Shown here piece by piece: positions 57,662 through 64,000 of a stretch of DNA of 64,000 bases (the first letter of the stretch is position 1; each line of letters starts with the position of its first letter). The stretch lies in contig NZ_BMML01000007.1 in the NCBI RefSeq assembly GCF_014645815.1, forward strand, positions 62,001 through 126,000. Reading direction: 5' to 3'. Below the pieces are notes generated by a model, which searched no databases, was not told the origin of the DNA, and worked only from the letters and a program-made list of their open reading frames with translations. This stretch comes from Streptomyces fuscichromogenes (GTDB lineage Bacteria > Actinomycetota > Actinomycetes > Streptomycetales > Streptomycetaceae). A program made the position numbers and the translations under genes.

Positions 57662-58141
57662 ATGGCTACTCCTGACTTCATCCGCACGATCCGGGCTTCC
57701 GCGGGCCACCAGCTGCTCTGGCTGCCCGGGATCACCGCCATCGTCTTCGACGACGAGGGCAGAGTGCTGCTGGGCCGCCGGACCGACACCCGCAAGTGGT
57801 CGGTCATCGGCGGCATCCCGGAGCCGGGGGAGCAGCCCGCGGCCTGCGCCGTGCGCGAGGTCTTCGAGGAGACGGCGGTGCGCTGTGTCGCCGAGCGGGT
57901 CGTCCTCGTCCAGGGGCAGGAGCCCGTCACCTACCCGAACGGGGATGTCTGCCAGTACATGGACATCACGTTCCGCTGCCGGGCGGTCGGCGGCGAGGCC
58001 CGCGTGAACGACGACGAGTCGCTGGAGGTGGCCTGGTTCGACGTGGACGCCCTGCCTGAGCTGAACGAGTTCGGGGTGTTCCGGATCAAGCAAGCTCTGT
58101 CGGATGCACCCACATGGTTCGACGCTACGGCTTTCAGCTGA
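57662..58141 (+). CDS. Nudix hydrolase
   Basis: A 159-residue pyrophosphohydrolase. The Nudix box GGIPEPGEQPAACAVREVFEETAV matches Gx5Ex7REUxEExGU except that the last Gly is Ala. The N-terminal HQLLWLPGITAIVFDDEGRVLLGRR is typical of ADP-sugar or nucleoside-diphosphate hydrolysing members. It appears to have its own leaderless promoter. Confidence 0.92.
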   Translation: MATPDFIRTIRASAGHQLLWLPGITAIVFDDEGRVLLGRRTDTRKWSVIGGIPEPGEQPAACAVREVFEETAVRCVAERVVLVQGQEPVTYPNGDVCQYMDITFRCRAVGGEARVNDDESLEVAWFDVDALPELNEFGVFRIKQALSDAPTWFDATAFS

Positions 58142-58183
58142 AGTATGTGTGCTGACGCTATGTGGGAGCGATCGGGTGCCGCC

Positions 58184-58189
58184 TAGGGT
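58184..58189 (+). promoter_or_regulatory. -10 element, leaderless dehydrogenase transcript
   Basis: TAGGGT lies 6 nt before ATG 58196, exactly as for the Nudix gene. Confidence 0.6.
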
Positions 58190-58195
58190 CGACCC

Positions 58196-59008
58196 ATGAG
58201 CTCGCCCAGCACCGGTACCACCGCGGCTTCCGCCCTCGACCTGCACGGCCGCACCGCCCTCGTCACGGGCGCGGCCGGGGGCATCGGCCGGGCCTGCACC
58301 CTGCGTCTGGCGGCGGCCGGCGCCCGGGTCAGGGCCGTCGACCGGGACGAGGCGGGACTGGCCGAGCTCGTGGACTCCGTCGGGCGGGCCCTGGGCCCGG
58401 CGGGCGGCGGCGCCGTGGAACCGTACGTCCTCGACCTCACCGACCTGGACGCGGCCGAACGCGCCGCCACCGCCACCGACGTCCTCGTCAACAACGCGGG
58501 CCTCCAACTGGTACGCCCCATCGAGGAGTTCCCGCCCGACGTCTTCCACACCGTGCTGACCGTGATGCTGGAGGCGCCGTTCCGGCTCATCCGGGGCGCG
58601 CTGCCGCACATGTACGGGCAGGGCTGGGGGCGCATCGTGAACGTGTCCTCCGTCCACGGTCTGCGCGCCTCCGCCTTCAAGTCCGCCTATGTGGCCGCCA
58701 AACACGGTCTGGAGGGGCTGTCGAAGACGGCTGCCCTGGAGGGCGCGCCCCATGGGGTGACCTCGAACTGTGTGAACCCGGGCTATGTGCGCACCCCACT
58801 GGTCGAGAAGCAGCTCGCCGACCAGGCTCGGGCGCACGGCATTCCCGAGGAGCGGGTGCTGTCCGAGGTGCTCCTGACCGACAGCGCCGTCAAACGGCTC
58901 GTCGAACCGGAGGAGGTCGCCGAAGCCGTGGCCTATCTCTGCGCCCCGCAGGCATCCTTCGTCACGGGAACTTCGCTGGTGCTCGACGGCGGCTGGACGG
59001 CCCACTGA
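58196..59008 (+). CDS. 3-hydroxybutyrate dehydrogenase (SDR family)
   Basis: A 270-residue NAD-dependent short-chain dehydrogenase. The cofactor motif is TGAAGGIG, followed by NNAG (LVNNAGLQLVRPIEEFP) and catalytic Ser/Tyr/Lys in NVSSVHGLRASAFKSAYVAAKHG. The C-terminal VNPGYVRTPLVEKQLADQAR and EEVAEAVAYLCAPQASFVTGTSLVLDGGW match D-3-hydroxybutyrate dehydrogenases. A PucR-type regulator follows after a strong palindrome, and the two are likely functionally linked. Confidence 0.9.
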   Translation: MSSPSTGTTAASALDLHGRTALVTGAAGGIGRACTLRLAAAGARVRAVDRDEAGLAELVDSVGRALGPAGGGAVEPYVLDLTDLDAAERAATATDVLVNNAGLQLVRPIEEFPPDVFHTVLTVMLEAPFRLIRGALPHMYGQGWGRIVNVSSVHGLRASAFKSAYVAAKHGLEGLSKTAALEGAPHGVTSNCVNPGYVRTPLVEKQLADQARAHGIPEERVLSEVLLTDSAVKRLVEPEEVAEAVAYLCAPQASFVTGTSLVLDGGWTAH

Positions 59009-59062
59009 CGGGACGGGACGGGGCGGGACGGAACGGGCCGGGCTCGGCACCTGTCAGTCCGT

Positions 59063-59084
59063 GGGCCCGTGGGCCCACGGGCCC
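59063..59084 (+). terminator. 22-bp perfect palindrome after the dehydrogenase gene
   Basis: The sequence from GGGCCCGTGGG (59063) is fully self-complementary to 59084. It sits 54 bp after the dehydrogenase stop and before the PucR gene. A short tandem TCGGTTCG repeat follows (about 59095-59115). It lacks a T-run. Confidence 0.65.
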
Positions 59085-59152
59085 GTCGGCCTATCGGTTC
59101 GTCGGTTCGTCGGTTTGCGAGTTTTCCACAGGCCCGACGGGCCGGAGTGACG

Positions 59153-61147
59153 ATGCGGAATCCTGTGACCATGTCTCGCAATCACGTGCAGTCCGCCAGG
59201 CGGCCTGCCCCGGCCCCGGCGGCCGGTGTCCTCGACCCGGGTGCCGAAGCGCCCGGGGGCGCCGAGCCGGTGTACCTCGAACTGCTGGCCAGGGGCGCCT
59301 CGGCGGAGGCGTACGAGCAGCCGGTGCTGCTCGCCCGCGCGGAGAACCGGCCACCGGAGCGGATCGCCGCCCTGGAGCGGGCCAAGCTCCTCGCGCTGCG
59401 GGTGCGCACCGAGCTGGAGGGCAGACGCCGACGCGAGGCCGAGCTGTCCGCCCTGTTCGAGACCGCGCACGACCTTGCAGGACTGCGGGATGTCGACGCG
59501 GTGCTCCAGGCGATCGTCCAGCGTGCCCGCTCCCTGCTCGGCACGGACGTCGCCTATCTCAGCCTGAACGACCCGGCGCGCGGCGACACCTACATGAGGG
59601 TCACCGAGGGGTCGGTCGCGGCCCGCTTCCAGCAGCTGCGGCTCGGCATGGGGGAGGGGCTCGGCGGACTCGTCGCACAGACCGCGCGGCCGTACGTCAC
59701 CGACGACTACTTCAAGGACGACCGCTTCCAGCACACGCTCACCATCGACGCCGGGGTGCGCGACGAGGGTCTGGTCGCCATACTCGGCGTCCCGCTCATG
59801 CTGGGCCCGCACGTCATCGGGGTGCTGTTCGCGGCGGACCGACGGGCACGGGTCTTCGAACGGGAACAGATCGCGCTGCTCGGTTCCTTCGCCGCGCTCG
59901 CCGCGGCCGCCATCGACACCGCGAACCTGCTCACCGAGACCCGTTCGGCCATGGCCGGCCTGGAACGGGCCAACGAGATCATCAAGGACCGCAGCTCGGT
60001 CATCGAACGGGCCTCGGACATCCACGACCGGCTCGCCGAACTCGTGCTGCGCGGCGGCCAGGTCCATGACGTGGCCGCCGCCGTCTCCCAGGTCCTGGGC
60101 GGCACAGTCGAGTTCACCGACACCGCGGACACCGCCGACACGGGGGCACTGGAGACGTCGCGTACGGAGGGGCACGCGGTACGGCACGGCGACGACTGGA
60201 TCGCCGCGGTCGCCGCGGGCGGCGAACTCCTCGGCGCCCTGGTGCTGCGCGGCCGTCCCGGCCTCGACCCCGTCGACCAGCGCACCCTGGAGCGCGCCGC
60301 GATGGTCACCTCGCTGCTTCTGCTGGCCCGCCGCTCCGCCGCCGAGGCCGAACAGCGGGTGCGCGGTGAGCTGCTGGACGACCTCCTCGACGCCCGTGAC
60401 CGCGAACCACGTCAACTGCGCGACCGGGCCGCCCGGTTGCACGCCGACCTCGACGCCACCCACGTCGTGCTCGCCGCCCGCCTGGAGGGCCCGGCGGCGG
60501 ACACAGAGGAGGCGGCCGCAGCGCGCCGCCGACTGTGGTCGGCGGCTTCCCACCTGGCCGGCACCCGGCACGGCCTGGCCGCCGCCCGCGAGGGCGGCAC
60601 CGTCCTGCTGCTGCCCCTCGCCGCCGGCGACACCGCCACCGACCTGGCGCGGCGAACCGCCCGGCACCTCGGCACCGCCGTCCACCAGCCGGTGACCGTC
60701 GGCGCCTCCGCGCCCGTCACCGGCCTCGCCACCCGTCCCGACACCGTGGCCGCCGCCTACGCCGAGGGCCGCCGCTGCCTCGACGCGCTGAACCTCCTCG
60801 GCCGGGGCGGAGACGGCGCCGCCGCCGAGGACTTCGGCTTCCTCGGCCTGCTCCTCGCAGGTGAACGGGACATCGCCGCATTCGTCACCCGCACCATCGG
60901 CCCGGTGGCCGCGTACGACACCCGGCGCGGCACCGAACTGCTGCGCACCCTCGACGCGTACTACGCCTGCGGGATGAGCCCGGCCCGCACGAAGGACGAA
61001 CTCCATGTCCATGTGAACACGGTGGCCCAGCGGCTGGACCGGGTGGCCCGCCTCCTCGGCGACGACTGGCAGAGCCCGGCACGCGCGCTGGAGATCCAAC
61101 TCGCGCTGCGCCTGCACCGGTTGGGGGCGCCGCCGGAGCGCCGCTGA
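59153..61147 (+). CDS. PucR family regulator with GAF domain
   Basis: A 664-residue regulator. A helical N-terminal segment is followed by a GAF sensor domain (about 100-255: LFETAHDLAGLRDVDAVLQAIVQRARSLLGTDVAYLSL to VFEREQIALLGSFAALAAAAID). A GGDEF-like central region typical of PucR/CdaR proteins follows, and a C-terminal HTH_30 (YYACGMSPARTKDELHVHVNTVAQRLDRVARLLG). It probably responds to a metabolite of the dehydrogenase pathway. ATG 59153 has GGAG 7 nt upstream; ATG 59171 is an alternative. A DTADTADTG nonamer-repeat stretch lies near 60117-60146. Confidence 0.87.
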   Translation: MRNPVTMSRNHVQSARRPAPAPAAGVLDPGAEAPGGAEPVYLELLARGASAEAYEQPVLLARAENRPPERIAALERAKLLALRVRTELEGRRRREAELSALFETAHDLAGLRDVDAVLQAIVQRARSLLGTDVAYLSLNDPARGDTYMRVTEGSVAARFQQLRLGMGEGLGGLVAQTARPYVTDDYFKDDRFQHTLTIDAGVRDEGLVAILGVPLMLGPHVIGVLFAADRRARVFEREQIALLGSFAALAAAAIDTANLLTETRSAMAGLERANEIIKDRSSVIERASDIHDRLAELVLRGGQVHDVAAAVSQVLGGTVEFTDTADTADTGALETSRTEGHAVRHGDDWIAAVAAGGELLGALVLRGRPGLDPVDQRTLERAAMVTSLLLLARRSAAEAEQRVRGELLDDLLDARDREPRQLRDRAARLHADLDATHVVLAARLEGPAADTEEAAAARRRLWSAASHLAGTRHGLAAAREGGTVLLLPLAAGDTATDLARRTARHLGTAVHQPVTVGASAPVTGLATRPDTVAAAYAEGRRCLDALNLLGRGGDGAAAEDFGFLGLLLAGERDIAAFVTRTIGPVAAYDTRRGTELLRTLDAYYACGMSPARTKDELHVHVNTVAQRLDRVARLLGDDWQSPARALEIQLALRLHRLGAPPERR

Positions 61148-61181
61148 TCCCGCCGGGGACCGGGGGACCGGCGGCGCGTGC

Positions 61182-61480
61182 TCAGCGGGCGGGTACGTCC
61201 TCGGCGCGCGCCGAGACGCCGCGACGCCGACGCCGGCCAGCTCGCGCCGCCGGGTCTCCTTCGCGACACCCACCGCGACCAGGGTGAGCAGGGAGGCCGC
61301 GATCACGTACAGGGCGATCGGGGTGGAGCTGCGGTGGTCGGCCCGCAGGGCGGTGGCGATGAGCGGGGCGGGCGCGCCGGCCGCGACGGAGGCGAACTGG
61401 GCACCGGCGAAGGCGCCGGAGTAGCGCATCCGGGTCGCGAACGCCGCCCGACCCGGTCCGACAGCCCGCGGAGACGCGCA
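61182..61480 (-). pseudogene. C-terminal remnant of an MHS family MFS transporter
   Basis: The minus-strand frame reads ATRMRYSGAFAGAQFASVAAGAPAPLIATALRADH, then STPIALYVIAASLLTLVAVGVAKETRRRE. This closely matches the last two membrane helices of metabolite:H+ symporters (shikimate/proline/betaine type). A shift to another frame gives RAEDVPAR and a stop at 61182. The first 80 per cent of the gene is absent: recognisable sequence ends just before the stop of the serine hydrolase gene. Confidence 0.65.
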
Positions 61481-61482
61481 GG

Positions 61483-62739
61483 TCAGTCGAACAGGGCGCA
61501 GTTGACCGCGTCCATCAGGGCCGCGCCGGTCTGGTGCGCCTGCCTGGTGAGAGTGGACGTGGCGAAGAAGAAGGCGGCCGTGCGCCGGCCGGTGGAGTCG
61601 GTGACGTTGTAGGTCGCATAGCCCGGGACGACGCCGACGTGGTCCCAGACCGTGCCGCAGGAGGTCTTCGCCGTCTCGATGCCCAACCCGTAGCCGAGCT
61701 CGTCCGGGTCCTCCGGCCCGCCCTCCGGCACGGTGGTGCGCATCTCGGCCAGTTGGGCGGCGGGCAGCAGGCGGCCCGACATCAGCGCCCCGTAGAAACG
61801 GGACCAGTCACCGGCGGTGGACACGATCGCGGCATCGGCCCCGTCGGCCGTGACGTAGTCGCCGGTGACGTCCACGTGGTCGTCGTGCTGCGGTCCGGCG
61901 TAGTTCCTGAACTCGTCGGGGACGTCCGGTGGCATGTGGGCGGCGTCCGGTTCGTAGCCGTGCGCGTGCCGGTCGCGCCAGGCGGAGCCGGTGGCGTAGA
62001 AGGTGTGCCGGAGCCCCAGGGGTCCGGCGATCCGGTCCCGCACCAGCGCCGCAAGGCTCTTGCCGGTGACCTTCTCCAGGACGGCACCGATCGCGATGTA
62101 GTTGGTGTTGCTGTACGACCACTCGGTGCCGGGCTCGAACAGCGCCGGGTGTCTGCTCACCAGCCGCAGGATTTCCGTCGACGTCCATACGTGGGAGTCC
62201 TGGCCGGTGAGGGCCGGTGCGAGGGCGGGATCGTCGGTGTAGTCGAACAACCCACTGGTGTGGTTGAGCAGCATGCGCAGGGTGATCGCTCCGCCGTTGC
62301 GCACCTGGCCGGGCAGCCACTTGTCGACCGGGTCGGTGAGGGCGAGCCTGTGCTCGGCGACCAGTTGAAGGGCGAGGGTGGCCATCACCGTCTTGGTGTT
62401 GGACGCTTCTCGCACCTCGTCGTCCGCCCGGAGCCGATGGTCCTTCTTCGTCCAGGCGGCCTGCTCGGAGATCTCGATGGGCCTGCCGTGACCGTCGTCC
62501 ACCCGCACGATCACCCCGGGCACTCCTTCCTCCACCAACTTCCGCGCTAACTCGCGCAGATGAGCGCGTGTCTGCGCGGTGCCGTCCCGGCGGACCGCAG
62601 AGAGCGTCCGAGGGCCGGGGGCCGCACTCGACGGGGCCGCAGCGAGGGGTACGACGAGGGCCGCGGACACCGCAACTGTTGCTACCGCGCGAAACCCCGT
62701 CGGTCGTGGGTGCCGTCTCACACGCACATTCACACGCAA
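61483..62739 (-). CDS. Secreted serine hydrolase (class C beta-lactamase/DD-peptidase family) with a TTA codon
   Basis: About 418 residues. A signal peptide (basic RVRRHPRPTGFR, hydrophobic AVATVAVSAALVVPLAA, AAP cleavage region) precedes the penicillin-binding fold with S113-N-T-K116, WSYSNTNY (Y-x-N) and the H-x-G motif DHVGVVPG. It probably acts as a D-Ala-D-Ala carboxypeptidase or esterase. The start is uncertain: AAGGAG fits TTG 62739 best, GTG 62733 is possible, and the frame is open to 62778. Leu64 is encoded by TTA (62550-62548), so translation should need the bldA tRNA. Confidence 0.85.
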   Translation of the reverse strand: MRVNVRVRRHPRPTGFRAVATVAVSAALVVPLAAAPSSAAPGPRTLSAVRRDGTAQTRAHLRELARKLVEEGVPGVIVRVDDGHGRPIEISEQAAWTKKDHRLRADDEVREASNTKTVMATLALQLVAEHRLALTDPVDKWLPGQVRNGGAITLRMLLNHTSGLFDYTDDPALAPALTGQDSHVWTSTEILRLVSRHPALFEPGTEWSYSNTNYIAIGAVLEKVTGKSLAALVRDRIAGPLGLRHTFYATGSAWRDRHAHGYEPDAAHMPPDVPDEFRNYAGPQHDDHVDVTGDYVTADGADAAIVSTAGDWSRFYGALMSGRLLPAAQLAEMRTTVPEGGPEDPDELGYGLGIETAKTSCGTVWDHVGVVPGYATYNVTDSTGRRTAAFFFATSTLTRQAHQTGAALMDAVNCALFD

Positions 62740-62954
62740 TTCATGCTCCTTCGAGAGTCCGGGAAGGTCGTCGGGCACGATCGAGGTACGGGGAGGAGCA
62801 CACGGAACTCCGCCCGGTGCCGGTTACTCAATCGTGTTTTCCCGGGTGAAGTCCGCGAAACGAGCGGTTTCAGCGAATTGCGGGCGGCTCGGTTGCCCTC
62901 TCTCGTGTCTGTGGTTGACGGGCGGCGAGTCGGTGTGGGGGGTGGGGTCCGGGA

Positions 62955-63587
62955 TCAGCGGCTCGTCGAAGCGGGCCAGGGCGATGCCTCGGGCCCACCA
63001 GGCGCTCCCGTCTCCGGTGCGGCGCGGAACGCTTCGATCACGTAGGCGGCGAAGCGGCGGGAGGCAGCCACCCGGGTGGCACGCGGTGTGTCCTGGAGGC
63101 CCCGATGGGCCATGAGCATGAGGACCAGGTCGTCGACGACGAAGCCGGCGCGCAGCCGGCCGGTCTCCTGGGCGCGGCGGGCCAGTTCGCCGACCGCGTG
63201 CAGAGTCCGCTCCCGGTCGGCGGCGAAGTCCATGGCCTCGGGGAAGGCCGTCATGAAGGCGTCGGCGAATCCCCGGCTGTGCGCGTGGAGTTCGCAGATC
63301 CGCTCGATCAGGGTCCGGAATCCGTGCCAGGGGTCCGGGTCCGCGAGGGCGTCGCGGACGGCGGCATGGCAGTCGCGCCGCTGCTCGGCGAAGGTCTCGG
63401 CGATCAGCGTCTGTTTGGTCGGGAAGTGCCGGTACAGAGTGGCCGGGCCGACACCGGCCTGCCGGGCGACCTCGCGCATCGGCGCACTCAGGCCCACTTC
63501 GCCGAAGACCGCGCGGGCGGCGTCCAGGATACGGGCCCGGTTGTCGAGGGCGTCGGAACGCATGGCGTGAGGCAAATGATCCGTCAT
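62955..63587 (-). CDS. TetR/AcrR family regulator
   Basis: A 210-residue repressor. The helix-turn-helix is LSAPMREVARQAGVGPATLYRHFPTKQTLIAETF and the C-terminal domain belongs to the common TetR_C group (HAHSRGFADAFMTAFPEAMDFAADRERTL). ATG 63587 follows GAGAG. It is divergent from the oxidoreductase gene at 63680, and the palindrome at 63606-63625 lies between. Confidence 0.9.
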   Translation of the reverse strand: MTDHLPHAMRSDALDNRARILDAARAVFGEVGLSAPMREVARQAGVGPATLYRHFPTKQTLIAETFAEQRRDCHAAVRDALADPDPWHGFRTLIERICELHAHSRGFADAFMTAFPEAMDFAADRERTLHAVGELARRAQETGRLRAGFVVDDLVLMLMAHRGLQDTPRATRVAASRRFAAYVIEAFRAAPETGAPGGPEASPWPASTSR

Positions 63588-63605
63588 CGACTCTCACTTT
63601 AGCCA

Positions 63606-63625
63606 AACGGACGGGGGCGTCCGTT
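63606..63625. promoter_or_regulatory. TetR operator palindrome
   Basis: Perfect 8-bp arms AACGGACG and CGTCCGTT surround GGGG. It lies 18 bp from the TetR start and 54 bp before the oxidoreductase start, suited to control both. Confidence 0.85.
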
Positions 63626-63679
63626 ACGGTCCGAGGGCGGTGCCGCCGTTCCGTCCCTCCGCTTGCCCGAGGAGCAGTG

Positions 63680-64000
63680 ATGAAAGCCGTCGTGATCAGG
63701 ACGTTCGGGGACCCCGAAGGTCTGGAGGTGGTCGAGGTGCCCGTGCCCGTTCCGGCCCCGGGGCAGGTGCGGATCGCCACGGAGGCGGTCGGGGTGGGAG
63801 GCGTGGACGCCGTGATCCGCCGGGGAACGCTTGCCGCCTACGGCTTCCGGGAGGGGCATCTCCTCGGCAGCGAGGTCGCGGGAAGGGTCGACGCGGTGGG
63901 GGAGGGCGTGGACGCCTCGTGGATCGGGCGACGGGTGTGGGCGTTCACCGGCCTGTCCGGTGGGTATGCCGAGCGGGCCGTCGCCGCGGTCGAGGACGTC
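63680..64000 (+). CDS. MDR superfamily NADPH:quinone oxidoreductase (3' truncated)
   Basis: The first 107 codons of a medium-chain reductase: MKAVVIRTFGDPEGLEVVEVPVPVPAPGQVRIATEAVGVGGVDAVIRRG, then LLGSEVAGRVDAVGEGVDASWIGRRVWAF, all of the GroES-like domain. GAGGAG is 5 nt before ATG 63680. The Rossmann domain is beyond the window. It is the likely target of the divergent TetR, the third such oxidoreductase/TetR pair in the window. Confidence 0.88.
   Translation, partial: MKAVVIRTFGDPEGLEVVEVPVPVPAPGQVRIATEAVGVGGVDAVIRRGTLAAYGFREGHLLGSEVAGRVDAVGEGVDASWIGRRVWAFTGLSGGYAERAVAAVEDV

Noticed and set aside
62730..62744. Four-codon frame ATG AAT TGC GTG TGA before the serine hydrolase
   Set aside because: It is only 1 nt from the AAGGAG element, too close to be translated. 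It is probably chance, although the true hydrolase start remains uncertain.
1..64000. tRNA or rRNA genes, integrase or transposase genes, attachment sites
   Set aside because: I saw no cloverleaf-like sequence, no recombinase motif and no paired attachment repeat while reading both strands. A dedicated tRNA and covariance-model scan would be decisive.

Overview
The window is high-G+C DNA with strong third-position G/C bias, GTG starts, ATGA-overlapping operons and many TetR regulators. The proteins (TerD, DUF6643, F420/deazaflavin enzymes, a mycothiol-type isomerase, MHS and DHA2 transporters, PucR) point to a Streptomyces chromosome. I see no tRNA, rRNA, CRISPR array, integrase, transposase or origin. 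Only one in-frame TTA codon was found by eye, in the secreted serine hydrolase near the right end.

Layout. 0-3.4 kb: the 3' part of a dipeptide/oligopeptide ABC importer operon (dppB' C D F) with 4-bp overlaps, meeting a kinase-like gene tail to tail. 4.6-19.7 kb: a run of small redox, resistance and regulatory units, each made of an enzyme or efflux gene next to its own TetR or MarR gene with a visible palindromic operator: quinone oxidoreductase/TetR, deazaflavin reductase/TetR, FBP zinc-finger protein/TetR, MDR oxidoreductase/TetR and DHA2 efflux pump/MarR. Interspersed are an M20 dipeptidase, a geranylgeranyl-reductase-like flavoprotein, an SGNH hydrolase with a pentapeptide repeat, and a NarL-type two-component system. 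19.7-27.4 kb: mycothiol-type isomerase, CPBP protease, two-domain membrane hydrolase, threonine aldolase and two divergent MFS pumps.

27.4-33.4 kb holds a probable sugar-phosphate catabolic region without a transporter: TetR, class II aldolase/adducin, PfkB kinase, then a DeoR/AgaR repressor, SIS isomerase and class II bisphosphate aldolase. A reasonable inference is isomerisation, phosphorylation and aldol cleavage of an amino-sugar or ketose phosphate. 34.5-37.7 kb is a decay zone: remnants of alkB, a phosphotriesterase, a LysR regulator and a cupin surround an intact ROK regulator and a DUF4865 gene.

38-64 kb: SHOCT protein, RsbW-like ATPase, PLP enzyme of the cysteine-synthase fold, SRPBCC protein and a DeoR repressor. 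Next come a large membrane hydrolase and a beta-helix/AAA+ fusion ending stop codon to stop codon, then a Rv1733c-like protein, MOSC protein, DUF6643, double TerD protein, HpnB-type glycosyltransferase, Asp/Glu racemase, O-antigen-ligase-like protein, apolipoprotein N-acyltransferase, Nudix hydrolase, 3-hydroxybutyrate dehydrogenase with a PucR regulator, an MHS transporter remnant, the TTA-containing serine hydrolase, and finally a TetR/zinc-type oxidoreductase pair cut by the window edge.

Two themes recur. Many genes carry a TANNNT -10 element 6-7 nt before the start codon, which suggests leaderless mRNAs. Short tandem repeats of 5, 9, 15, 21, 23/24 and 27 bp lie both inside reading frames and between genes.
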